A stretch of DNA of 64,000 nt. Source: a virus. A model generated the notes under the pieces. The model worked only from the letters and a program-made list of their open reading frames with translations, did no database searches and had not been told where the DNA came from. The translations under genes and the position numbers were made by a program. This document shows, piece after piece, positions 38,254 to 45,453 of the stretch (the first letter of the stretch is position 1; each line of letters starts with the position of its first letter). The stretch is from the IMG/VR virus record IMGVR_UViG_3300044991_002130, positions 1-64,000 of that record. One strand, given 5' to 3'.

Positions 38254-38681
38254 AGAAGATACTAATAATGGGACTACCCGGCGCAGGAAAAACAACACTG
38301 GCCAAAGAATTGGCCAAGATGTTGAATGCAGTTCATTTCAACGCCGATGAAATTCGCCGAGAGGTGAACAAAGACCTGAAATTCGAGTTAGTTGACCGTA
38401 TAGAACACGCTAGGCGCATGGGAGTGCTATGTGACATTGTCGTAAGAAGCGGACATTATGCAATTGCAGATTTTGTTTGTCCAACCAGAGAAACGCGAAA
38501 GGCATTCGGCGCGGACAAATCATTTATAATATGCATGGATAGAATTGAAGCTGGTAGGTACGAGGATACAAATAAATTGTTTGAATATCCAGCAATGTGC
38601 AATGTTCGAGTTGGAAATACAGGAACAGCCGAAGAATGGGTGAATAAAATTTATCATAAATTAGCAAGTGCAGGTCAGTGA
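38250..38681 (+). CDS. APS kinase-like P-loop kinase
   Basis: 143 aa from ATG 38250. Walker A GLPGAGKTT (residues 8-16), AVHFNADEIRREV (substrate loop, about 28-40), RMGVLCDIVVRSGHYAIADFVCP in the position of the CysC core. Shorter than CysC (about 200 aa). It may phosphorylate adenylyl sulfate or another small substrate. Confidence 0.7.
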   Translation: MKKILIMGLPGAGKTTLAKELAKMLNAVHFNADEIRREVNKDLKFELVDRIEHARRMGVLCDIVVRSGHYAIADFVCPTRETRKAFGADKSFIICMDRIEAGRYEDTNKLFEYPAMCNVRVGNTGTAEEWVNKIYHKLASAGQ

Positions 38682-38718
38682 TATATATAGTATTTTTATA
38701 AGAACCAGTCTGTTCTGT

Positions 38719-38728
38719 TATATTTATT
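38719..38728 (+). promoter_or_regulatory. Start-proximal TATATTTATT element
   Basis: 6 nt before ATG 38735. Confidence 0.5.
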
Positions 38729-38734
38729 ATAACT

Positions 38735-39394
38735 ATGAGCAAACACACCACCATCAGTATAGAAGATTTGGAAAAAACTATTTTGTTTTTAGAAACTCCT
38801 CGCCCAATATTGAAACGGGTGATAAAATTGTGTGAAGTCAGAGAATATCCAACCGGCGTATTCATCATAACGGAAAATGAATGCAGTCAGTTTATGTTTA
38901 TACTAATTTCAGGAACGGTTGACTTGATCAAGGGAAATAAATCAAAGAAGATAGCAACTCTTGGCGCTGGAAGTATAATAGGAGAAGGAACTTTGATTTC
39001 TGGTGCGCCTAGAAGTGCAACAATAGTAACTGCTTCACATGTAAAAGTTGCAATAATCAATAAAGATTCATTTGATAAAATGTTGACTATGCATCCTTCA
39101 ATTCCTATTGCATTGATGAAACTACATTCAAGTAGATGCAAGTCTGTTGTGGCAAATGTTAATATATTCAAGTCTTATGGGTTTATGGTTATTGCAGCGT
39201 TGTTTGGTTTGATGACATTGAAAAATTCACATAGTGTTATAGATATAGAGTCAATCAGTCCTGTGTTGAAGCAGTTGGCTGGATTGATACCAGACCAATA
39301 TATGTCAGTTTGTGGACCAGCCGCTTTGCTTGCATTCGTAAAATCTCAGAAGATGGATATTAATAGTATACAAGCAAAATTAGAGAAAATTTGA
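38735..39394 (+). CDS. Cyclic-nucleotide-binding-like domain protein with hydrophobic segment
   Basis: 219 aa. Residues about 20-130 follow the cNMP-binding beta-roll: YPTGVFIITENE, FMFILISGTVDLIKG, IATLGAGSIIGEGTLISGAPRSATIV (phosphate-binding-cassette region) and INKDSFDKML. There is no helix-turn-helix as in Crp. Instead a hydrophobic helix (SYGFMVIAALFGLMTL, about 145-160) follows. Could be a regulatory or virion protein; ligand unknown. Confidence 0.65.
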   Translation: MSKHTTISIEDLEKTILFLETPRPILKRVIKLCEVREYPTGVFIITENECSQFMFILISGTVDLIKGNKSKKIATLGAGSIIGEGTLISGAPRSATIVTASHVKVAIINKDSFDKMLTMHPSIPIALMKLHSSRCKSVVANVNIFKSYGFMVIAALFGLMTLKNSHSVIDIESISPVLKQLAGLIPDQYMSVCGPAALLAFVKSQKMDINSIQAKLEKI

Positions 39395-39405
39395 TGAAAT
39401 TGTAG

Positions 39406-39433
39406 TTGACGAACAACAGAATGTGTGTATAGT
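39406..39433 (+). promoter_or_regulatory. Sigma70-type promoter before tRNA-Leu(TAG)
   Basis: TTGACG, 16-nt spacer, TATAGT, ending 20 bases before the tRNA. Confidence 0.75.
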
Positions 39434-39453
39434 CATTGTTGTTCTTTTGATAC

Positions 39454-39544
39454 GGCTGTGTGGCGGAATTGGCTATACGCACTTCGCTTAGAACGAAGCA
39501 CCTATAAAAAAGGTATATGGGTTCGACTCCCTTCGCAGCCACCA
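39454..39544 (+). tRNA. tRNA-Leu(TAG)
   Basis: Type II. Acceptor GGCTGTG/CGCAGCC, loop CTTAGAA in CTTCG/CGAAG, long variable arm, T-loop TTCGACT, CCA. Confidence 0.92.
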
Positions 39545-39595
39545 AATAAAAATAGTAATCGCGATGATCAAAGATGAATTTTGCTACAAATATAC

Positions 39596-39623
39596 TTGAC
39601 AGTATCAAATAATAATCTATAGT
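39596..39623 (+). promoter_or_regulatory. Sigma70-type promoter
   Basis: TTGACA, 16-nt spacer, TATAGT. A leader with a GTAAAT..GGGT/ACCC..ATTTAC hairpin follows. Confidence 0.75.
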
Positions 39624-39719
39624 CATTCTTGTTCTTTTAAATACTTTTTTCTGGTCGTAAATACTTTGGGTCTCGTAAACCCATTTACTGGTTGGTATAC
39701 AATGACAAACACGTAGTAA

Positions 39720-40001
39720 ATGTTGATTGAAATTCCTCTGCTTCCGAAGCGCGGGCCTGATATTATAGTTAGGTTAGAGCACTTGAGACATTTACTTGAT
39801 TGTATATCGAAGGGGAGCATAGCTGCTGTGCATACCGAGAGATTACCAACTCAACAAGCAGTCAGAAAAAAAATAAGTGCTGACATTGGGGATGACTCAC
39901 CTGCTGATGAACCAATGGCGCGGAGACGCAGGTCACTACCGCCAGCACTTCACTTTACGGGCATGTGGATAAAGGAAACTGGTCACAACTATTTGTTTTA
40001 A
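39720..40001 (+). CDS. Uncertain open frame running into tRNA-Leu
   Basis: 93 codons between a promoter and tRNA-Leu(TAA), ending inside the tRNA. No recognisable domain; the part around residues 65-73 is Arg-rich. It may simply be leader RNA of the tRNA, or a remnant of a mobile gene like that at 32185. Confidence 0.35.
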   Translation: MLIEIPLLPKRGPDIIVRLEHLRHLLDCISKGSIAAVHTERLPTQQAVRKKISADIGDDSPADEPMARRRRSLPPALHFTGMWIKETGHNYLF

Positions 40002-40044
40002 AAACAAACACCCTCTGTGAGTTCGAATCTCACCATGCCCACCA
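39959..40044 (+). tRNA. tRNA-Leu(TAA)
   Basis: Type II. Acceptor GGGCATG/CATGCCC, loop TTTAAAA in TTTGT/ACAAA, T-loop TTCGAAT, CCA. Confidence 0.9.
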
Positions 40045-40049
40045 ATTTT

Positions 40050-40223
40050 ATGGATACTCAAAACACATCAAACTATGATGGTGCAAAAATCGCAAAGCGT
40101 GAAGCAATGCGTAAAGAACTAAAGCGAATGAAGCTGGAAAAGATGATTGCACTAAATCAAACAATCAGTGAGAAGGCTGATGTTATTGCACAGCGTTGGA
40201 TTACTGAGTTGAAACAACAATAA
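40050..40223 (+). CDS. 57-aa basic helical protein
   Basis: From ATG 40050, just after the tRNA-Leu CCA. Lys/Arg-rich helix (AKIAKREAMRKELKRMKLEK), ending WITELKQQ. No family. Probably co-transcribed with the flanking Leu tRNAs. Confidence 0.55.
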   Translation: MDTQNTSNYDGAKIAKREAMRKELKRMKLEKMIALNQTISEKADVIAQRWITELKQQ

Positions 40224-40230
40224 TTTTTAT

Positions 40231-40316
40231 GGCAGTGTAGGAGAATTGGTATATCCACCCGACTCAAAATCGGAGGGCGCAAGCCATTGTCGGTTCGAGT
40301 CCGACCACTGCTACCA
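40231..40316 (+). tRNA. tRNA-Leu(CAA)
   Basis: Type II. Acceptor GGCAGTG/CACTGCT, loop CTCAAAA in CCCGA/TCGGA, CCA. Confidence 0.9.
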
Positions 40317-40322
40317 ATTTAT

Positions 40323-40406
40323 GCGCATGTGGATGAGGGAAGCTGGCACAACCGTTTGACTTAAAATCAAATATCCTATATGGGTTCGAATCCCTTCGTG
40401 CGCACC
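40323..40406 (+). tRNA. tRNA-Leu(TAA), second
   Basis: Type II. Acceptor GCGCATG/CGTGCGC, loop CTTAAAA in TTTGA/TCAAA, CCA. Confidence 0.9.
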
Positions 40407-40410
40407 AAAA

Positions 40411-40566
40411 CATGAAACAAAAAACAGAATGTGAGCAATTGATTAGAATTATTCTGACCGGTAATGAGGTCGGGCCAAATATCTACCAATTGATGGAGGC
40501 AATGGGAAAGGAACGAGTTCTGGAAAGGATAAAATATTTCCAACAAGTTATGGCATTGACAAAATA
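40411..40566 (+). CDS. 51-aa hypothetical protein
   Basis: Starts MKQKTECEQLIRIILTGNEV and ends MALTK, 4 bases after the tRNA-Leu CCA. Helical, no family recognised. The next promoter overlaps its last codons. Confidence 0.55.
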
Positions 40567-40584
40567 GGTAAAATGCCCTATAGT
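40556..40584 (+). promoter_or_regulatory. Sigma70-type promoter
   Basis: TTGACA, 17-nt spacer, TATAGT then TAT, directly before the FecR-domain gene. Confidence 0.8.
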
Positions 40585-40591
40585 TATAAGC

Positions 40592-41371
40592 ATGAAAAAA
40601 TTCTTATTACTTGTTCTAATGTCAGTTTCATTGTTAGCCGCAGATAAAAAGAACCCGGCGAGCAAAGCGTATATTACTGACGTAGAAGGACAAGCAACAG
40701 TTTTTGTCGGTGAAGGACGAATTGAAGATTCCAAGAAACGCGAAGTTTACGCCGCCGAAGGAATTGTATTAGAAACAGAAAAGAAGTCGAACCAATCTTT
40801 AGTTTTATCGAATGGTACGGGAATTTACATGGACGAAGTTACTCACCTTGAAGTAAAAAAATTTGTACAAGAACCATTTACGCCGAATCGAAGTGACCTT
40901 GACATGGAACCATCCATTTCTCAAACGGGCGGGCTTATATCACACGGTTACGTTGCTATCTGCACTCCAAAAATTGTGGCAGGAAGCCGAATGGTGTACA
41001 CTACTCCACACGGAGAAATTAAACTTTTCAATAACAAGGTTGCAATCAACGTGGGCGACAATGCAACAGAAGTCATCCCAGTCGAAGGTGAATTTAAAGT
41101 AGAACTGCGCTCTGGTCACTTTGAAATTATAAAGGTTGGTGATAGGGTCATATTTGACGGACAGATAATTACAACGCGCAAAGCCGACAAAAAAGAAATG
41201 GACAAAGCAACCGAGAACGTGGCAATCGCGTGTAATGCACGGAAAACAGTGTACTTTGATGTTGTGAAAAGATATGAATCTGACGGAGTTATTGAAATAT
41301 TAGTCGCGTATCCAGTAACCCAGATAAAGCTGCCGACCGAATTTACAGTAAGTCCCGCCACAATCAAATAA
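40592..41371 (+). CDS. Exported FecR-domain-like protein
   Basis: 259 aa. Signal peptide KKFLLLVLMSVSLLAA (cleavage about residue 17). Residues 25-90 (AYITDVEGQATVF, ETEKKSNQSLVLSNGTGIYM, THLEVKKF) match FecR-type periplasmic domains. The C-terminal half is beta-rich and unassigned. FecR domains normally sense periplasmic signals in bacteria with an outer membrane. It has no membrane anchor or sigma-factor partner here, so its phage role is unknown. Early-type promoter. Confidence 0.75.
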   Translation: MKKFLLLVLMSVSLLAADKKNPASKAYITDVEGQATVFVGEGRIEDSKKREVYAAEGIVLETEKKSNQSLVLSNGTGIYMDEVTHLEVKKFVQEPFTPNRSDLDMEPSISQTGGLISHGYVAICTPKIVAGSRMVYTTPHGEIKLFNNKVAINVGDNATEVIPVEGEFKVELRSGHFEIIKVGDRVIFDGQIITTRKADKKEMDKATENVAIACNARKTVYFDVVKRYESDGVIEILVAYPVTQIKLPTEFTVSPATIK

Positions 41372-41375
41372 TTTT

Positions 41376-41537
41376 ATGCTAAAATCATTCTGGAGAATAT
41401 GGGCTAAATCGCTCGGAGAAAAAGCGAGTGCAAATAATTGCGAAGCAGACAAAGTTGCTTTGGTTCGCACACTTATTGTGCTTTGTTATGTTATTACGAA
41501 TATATTCATTGTTGCTGGTGTAATTAGACATTGGTAA
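41376..41537 (+). CDS. 53-aa membrane protein
   Basis: MLKSFWRIWAKSLGEKASAN, then TLIVLCYVITNIFIVAGVI as one transmembrane span near the C-terminus. It follows the FecR-like gene by 4 bases and precedes the next by one base, so it belongs to this operon. Function unknown. Confidence 0.65.
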   Translation: MLKSFWRIWAKSLGEKASANNCEADKVALVRTLIVLCYVITNIFIVAGVIRHW

Positions 41538-41538
41538 T

Positions 41539-41988
41539 ATGAATGAAAAGTATTTGGAGAACGACAACCACTGGACGGCTGCACCTTACCCACTACGACC
41601 ATGTACAGAAGAAGTTGAGATATACAAAAATAATTTGTTGTCTGGAAAAACTTTGTTGCTTGGATGCACGGCACCGTTACTTGACATTTGCGACGAGGCA
41701 ATAGATTTAGTTGTAAGAGTTCAGAATCCAAAAATACGACAGGGTGATTGGTATAATATATCTGGATTTTATGACAACATTATTACCGATGGAGCAATCA
41801 ATCTTACTGGCCCATCGCTAATAGATGCCGTAAAACCACATTGCAAACAGCTTATAAGCAGAGTATTTTCTAGGAAATTTTCGTATATGAAATATGCAAA
41901 ATTATTTTATACCGAGTTTCCCAATGCAACAAAAATAGCAGAAATAAACGAATCATGTCCGATTTTCATCTGGAAGTTTACAAGTTAG
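41539..41988 (+). CDS. Methyltransferase-like protein
   Basis: 149 aa. KTLLLGCTAPLLDICDEAIDLV (residues about 37-58) and NIITDGAINLTG (about 79-90) resemble a degenerate SAM-binding core. Overlaps the following ligase gene by 34 bases. Possible partner of that enzyme; catalytic activity not assured. Confidence 0.5.
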   Translation: MNEKYLENDNHWTAAPYPLRPCTEEVEIYKNNLLSGKTLLLGCTAPLLDICDEAIDLVVRVQNPKIRQGDWYNISGFYDNIITDGAINLTGPSLIDAVKPHCKQLISRVFSRKFSYMKYAKLFYTEFPNATKIAEINESCPIFIWKFTS

Positions 41989-42974
41989 TAAAAGCATTGG
42001 AAGAAAACCAATACAAAGAGCGTGATATATCAAAGTTGATACCAGCGTGCAATATTCTCACTAGAGAAAATTTACAGAAGATTCCAATAGATAAGTCACA
42101 GCCATTTTGTTCTACTAGCGGCGCAACTGGCCAACCCGTGTTTGTTCAAAAATTTACGGCCCAACATGTTTGGTATTGGGCGACAAACATGCGAGAATTG
42201 ATTTGGAGAAAATGGGACACATCATTGACATTGGCAGTCATCAATGCACCGGTTTCAGAAGAAAAAATAACACCTTGGCCAACGAATCCATATTTGTTTC
42301 CGAATAAGGTTGGAAAATGCCATATGCATCCAACAAGAGGAGATTTGCAAGGATGGCTGAACAGAGTGCAGCCAGATTATTTGCATACATATCCATCAAT
42401 CGCCGCCACACTTGATACATCTAAACTAAAAGATGTAAAAACAACAAGTGAAAGAGGTGGTAGTAATTATAGTTCGGAAGAAGTGGGTACGATTGGCCTA
42501 GAATGTCCAGATAATCCAGATGTATATCATATTATGGAGAACATTGTTTTAGAAATCGTAGATGACAATGATATTGTGTTGACCGATCTTACGCACCCAT
42601 ATATCAAGAGATACAGGATAGGAGACAAAGGAGAGTTTTCTACATGCAGTTGTGGAAGAAAACTGCAAACTATCAACCGAAATGTGCTTGGTAGAGTTCG
42701 CAATATGGTGAAATATCCAGATGGAACAACCGCATGGCCATTGTTTGCTAGCAATACAATAAGAAATGCATGTGATACAATAAAAAGATTTCAATGCATA
42801 CAAGAATCATACTCGGATATCACAGTAAAGATTCAAGGAACTGTACCAGCTGATAAAATTGAAGATGTAAAAAATTTGATATTGAAGAGACTCAATTATC
42901 CGTTCAATCTAAAGATACAGATTGTTGATAGTTTCCCAGAAGGAAAATTTGAAGAGTTTGTCTGTAAGATATAA
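41955..42974 (+). CDS. Phenylacetate-CoA ligase-like (PaaK/CapK) adenylating enzyme
   Basis: 339 aa. CSTSGATGQPVFV (residues about 52-64) is the AMP-binding loop, YIKRYRIGDKGEFSTC with CSCGR near residue 235 is the PaaK-type zinc/adenylate signature, and a C-terminal alpha/beta domain (ITVKIQGTVPADK) follows. It is shorter than PaaK (about 440 aa), with a missing or minimal N-terminus. It would activate a carboxylic acid as an adenylate. In surface-polysaccharide clusters CapK-like enzymes add acyl decorations. Confidence 0.75.
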   Translation: MSDFHLEVYKLVKALEENQYKERDISKLIPACNILTRENLQKIPIDKSQPFCSTSGATGQPVFVQKFTAQHVWYWATNMRELIWRKWDTSLTLAVINAPVSEEKITPWPTNPYLFPNKVGKCHMHPTRGDLQGWLNRVQPDYLHTYPSIAATLDTSKLKDVKTTSERGGSNYSSEEVGTIGLECPDNPDVYHIMENIVLEIVDDNDIVLTDLTHPYIKRYRIGDKGEFSTCSCGRKLQTINRNVLGRVRNMVKYPDGTTAWPLFASNTIRNACDTIKRFQCIQESYSDITVKIQGTVPADKIEDVKNLILKRLNYPFNLKIQIVDSFPEGKFEEFVCKI

Positions 42975-42980
42975 TTTTAT

Positions 42981-43060
42981 GCTACCGTATGCCGTCTGCC
43001 TTCTAAGCAGAAGAAAGCTAATTGGAACACATGTAGGTTCGAGTCCTATCGGTAGCACCA
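42981..43060 (+). tRNA. tRNA-Arg(TCT) lacking a normal D-arm
   Basis: Acceptor GCTACCG/CGGTAGC, anticodon arm TCTGC-CTTCTAA-GCAGA, T-arm GTAGG-TTCGAGT-CCTAT, CCA. Only 7 nt (TATGCCG) lie between acceptor and anticodon stem, too short for a D-arm. The variable region is 21 nt and contains AGCTAATTGG, which looks like D-arm sequence. Confidence 0.75.
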
Positions 43061-43064
43061 TTTT

Positions 43065-43156
43065 GGAAGATTAACCAGTCAGGGTCACTGGAACCGCCTC
43101 GAAAACGGATTGCTCGGCGAAAGCCGAGTGAGTTTCGATTACTCAGTTTTCCGCCA
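43065..43156 (+). tRNA. tRNA-Ser(CGA)
   Basis: Type II. Acceptor GGAAGAT/GTTTTCC, loop CTCGAAA (weak stem), variable hairpin CTCGGC-GAAA-GCCGAG, T-loop TTCGATT, CCA. Confidence 0.82.
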
Positions 43157-43369
43157 CGTTGGTCCATGAGTACATGGAGTATGAAATGCATATATATGGA
43201 ATGGGTAAAAATGAGAGATGCAATAAACCGTTCCCCAATGAACAATTTCTCCAACTTTATTATAAATCTAGCGTTTTGTTGGCGTTGACATCTTTTATAT
43301 AAATATTAAAGCAATTATATTACATTGATTATAATAAGTAGATAAATTCATCTTATTGTAACAAAATAC
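43157..43369 (+). other. AT-rich intergenic stretch
   Basis: No supported gene. A 40-codon frame begins at about 43169 but shows nothing recognisable. An isolated TTGACA is at 43285. Otherwise AT-rich sequence leading to the promoter at 43370. Confidence 0.4.
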
Positions 43370-43398
43370 TTGACTTCTTATAAAGATTGAGTCATAGT
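43370..43398 (+). promoter_or_regulatory. Sigma70-type promoter
   Basis: TTGACT, 17-nt spacer, CATAGT then TAT. Confidence 0.75.
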
Positions 43399-43469
43399 TA
43401 TGAGTTCAGTTAGAGAACAGCCTCCTATCCTACGGGATGAGGGCTTTAGATATACGAAAGGAACATATT

Positions 43470-43547
43470 ATGGTTATCGCTATAGCATGTTGGACAGCCT
43501 TGGGATTATTAATCATTACAGAAAGTGATTATCGTCCAAAGAACTGA
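43470..43547 (+). CDS. 25-aa membrane micropeptide
   Basis: MVIAIACWTALGLLIITESDYRPKN, preceded by GAAAGGAAC as ribosome-binding site and by a roughly 70-nt leader with a possible CCTCCTATCC/GGGATGAGGG fold, and followed by a strong terminator. The first 16 residues are a hydrophobic helix. A complete tiny transcription unit; function unknown. Confidence 0.6.
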   Translation: MVIAIACWTALGLLIITESDYRPKN

Positions 43548-43563
43548 TAAAAAAGAAAACTAT

Positions 43564-43596
43564 AAGCGGGGTGGAGAAATCCACCCCGCTTTTTTT
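43564..43596 (+). terminator. Strong Rho-independent terminator
   Basis: AGCGGGGTGG-AGAAAT-CCACCCCGCT followed by T7. Confidence 0.95.
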
Positions 43597-43626
43597 ATGC
43601 CCAAAGACATTTGCGGAAAAATAATG

Positions 43627-44340
43627 TTACACCAAAAACGGTAGATAAATTTTTCTCAGGGTTTCGTTGGCCAACGCCAAATCAAATTCATATGTAAATT
43701 TTCTACTATTATACGATAGCTTAACAGCCGCCTCGGAAGCATCAAACATTTCGTTTAATTTTTCTTTTGTGTACTTCTCTGGCTCGGTTTTTATAGAAAA
43801 CAAATGTGCCCAAGTCTTCTCATCGGCTAATTTTAGATTTACTGGAAAATATCCATGTTGAAAAAGAGTTTTTCCACAAAACGCAAGTCTTAATAGTTGA
43901 GTAGCGTTTTTTGGGGAAAATCCATATTTATCCAATTGTGCTTTACGCTTACTACCAAGTTGACCAGTTCTCTCACCATTTGCCAATCTTCGTTCACCTT
44001 GCATATAACCAAGTAAGCATCGAAACATCTTGTCTGTGTCAACAAACTTAAACTTGTTGGATCGTATTTCTTCAAATGCATCACTTGTTTGAAGAAAGTC
44101 TTCAGAAAAGAGTATTTCAATCGCACCTGTGTTACCATTGCGCAGAAGTTCAAAAAACTTGCGAAGTTCGTAATAAACTATGTCGTCTGTTTCTTGTTTC
44201 TGTATATGATCGAGCTTTTCCAATCCAAGTATCTTGGACGGCTCTGTGTTTATGAATACACCTCTGTAATCAAGATCGGACTCGGGAGTATTAAGTCCAT
44301 ATGCTGTGCTGCCCCCCAAAGCTTTTACTAACATTTTCAT
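43627..44340 (-). CDS. RlaP-like nucleotidyltransferase
   Basis: 237 aa from the Met at 44340, which follows a start-proximal element; upstream codons are unlikely. GGSTAYGLNTPESDLDYRGVF (residues 9-29) is the GS...DxD signature of the polymerase-beta superfamily, and FSPKNATQLLRL fits the RlaP family (RNA ligase-associated nucleotidyltransferase). RlaP genes travel with T4 Rnl1-like ligases. The macro-domain gene lies just upstream on the same strand. Confidence 0.85.
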   Translation of the reverse strand: MKMLVKALGGSTAYGLNTPESDLDYRGVFINTEPSKILGLEKLDHIQKQETDDIVYYELRKFFELLRNGNTGAIEILFSEDFLQTSDAFEEIRSNKFKFVDTDKMFRCLLGYMQGERRLANGERTGQLGSKRKAQLDKYGFSPKNATQLLRLAFCGKTLFQHGYFPVNLKLADEKTWAHLFSIKTEPEKYTKEKLNEMFDASEAAVKLSYNSRKFTYEFDLALANETLRKIYLPFLV

Positions 44341-44342
44341 AT

Positions 44343-44350
44343 TATAAATA
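44343..44350 (-). promoter_or_regulatory. Start-proximal TATTTATA element
   Basis: Minus strand, 2 nt before the chosen start of the RlaP-like gene; it supports Met at 44340. Confidence 0.5.
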
Positions 44351-44378
44351 CTGAAATTATTTTTTAAGAAGTCAAGTA

Positions 44379-44888
44379 TCAATTAGCATCCAATCGATAT
44401 ATAATTACATCACTGGGATAGTCGGTAAAAGCAACTTCTATTAGACGTTCGACTATTCGGAAATCTCCACCCCCTCTGTCGGAACCCATTTTATAAGGAA
44501 ATCCAACAGATGGAGCCGGAAGATCCATGCCATTTTCTGTCAACTCATTTGCCATACCTTCCAATGCAGAATATAAAGCATCATAATTGGTTTGTCTTGT
44601 GCCTTTTCCAAATAAATTTTGACCATACAAGTTATAGATAAGAGCAATTTGATTGTCGTGTTTATTTGCACCGCTAGTAAATGGAATATAACCAACAGAA
44701 AAATTTCCTAGAGTATTTGTCTTTGATAACGTGGCTGCACAGTCTGCTTTATATGCGTCTGGATACATTTCACGAATAGTACGAGCAATACCACTGCCAA
44801 ATGTATTTTGACAGTTTGCTTGATGGCCAATGACTTGTACATCTTTTGCGAAAAGTAGATTGCCATCTTTATAAATAAGAGATTTCAT
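44379..44888 (-). CDS. Macro domain protein (ADP-ribose processing)
   Basis: 169 aa from the Met at 44888. VIGHQANCQNTFGSGIARTIREMYP (residues about 19-43) is the macro-domain ADP-ribose loop. SVGFPYKMGSDRGGGDFRIV (about 126-145) is the second loop. Members hydrolyse ADP-ribose 1''-phosphate from tRNA splicing or remove ADP-ribose from proteins and nucleic acids. Its place beside RlaP and near the 2H and cREC proteins fits RNA end repair. Confidence 0.85.
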   Translation of the reverse strand: MKSLIYKDGNLLFAKDVQVIGHQANCQNTFGSGIARTIREMYPDAYKADCAATLSKTNTLGNFSVGYIPFTSGANKHDNQIALIYNLYGQNLFGKGTRQTNYDALYSALEGMANELTENGMDLPAPSVGFPYKMGSDRGGGDFRIVERLIEVAFTDYPSDVIIYRLDAN

Positions 44889-44895
44889 ATTTTTA

Positions 44896-44924
44896 AATAA
44901 TGCTAAAATTTCATAGAATGTCAA
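44896..44924 (-). promoter_or_regulatory. Sigma70-type promoter (minus strand)
   Basis: Reading leftward: TTGACA, 17-nt spacer, ATTATT, 7 nt before the macro-domain start. Confidence 0.6.
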
Positions 44925-44968
44925 CATTTTTTATCGCGTTTTGTTCAATTTTATAATACTTATTGTAT

Positions 44969-45406
44969 ATGAGTATCATACCCGGTCCAAATAACGAATT
45001 AATGACAGCCTCGGTAGCTCCGTCTTATGGTTCAACAGCGAATGTAGCACAAGCAACGGCGTCTTCCGTGTATGTAAGCTCTTCCTATAGTTTTCCTTAT
45101 CCAGTAATTAGTGCGTCGATTACTACAACCGGAAATCCGGTGTTCATAGCCTGTTCTGGCGACGCCAATCCAATTTCAATAGGGGGTCTTGGAACAATCC
45201 AACTGTATAGAGACAGCACTGCTATAGGAACTCGGGTACAATACGAAGGGTCGGCAGCAAATGAAAACAATCCATATTGTTTAACTTGTATAGATAGTCA
45301 ACCGGCGGGAACATATACATACTATTTGAAATCGGTGTCTCAGAGCGGACACACTCAATTTGGAGAAGTATCGGGACCAAGTCTTTCGATGGCGGAGTTG
45401 AGATAA
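44969..45406 (+). CDS. Phage structural-type beta protein
   Basis: 145 aa from ATG 44969. Ser/Thr-rich N-terminus, then ISASITTTGNPVFIACSGDA, GTIQLYRDSTAIGTRVQYEG and PAGTYTYYLKSVSQSGHTQFG, a beta-sandwich pattern common to phage fibre or head-decoration proteins. No signal peptide. It precedes the Gly-rich fibre-like gene. Confidence 0.7.
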   Translation: MSIIPGPNNELMTASVAPSYGSTANVAQATASSVYVSSSYSFPYPVISASITTTGNPVFIACSGDANPISIGGLGTIQLYRDSTAIGTRVQYEGSAANENNPYCLTCIDSQPAGTYTYYLKSVSQSGHTQFGEVSGPSLSMAELR

Positions 45407-45421
45407 TTTTGAAAGTTTACA

Positions 45422-45430
45422 CTATTTATA
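45422..45430 (+). promoter_or_regulatory. CTATTTATA element
   Basis: 23 nt before ATG 45454, the longest spacing in this family of elements. Confidence 0.45.
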
Positions 45431-45453
45431 ACATAATAACCACATAACAAATC

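Noticed and set aside
43169-43291. 40-codon frame after tRNA-Ser(CGA)
   Set aside because: No ribosome-binding site, promoter or recognisable sequence; reported only as intergenic.
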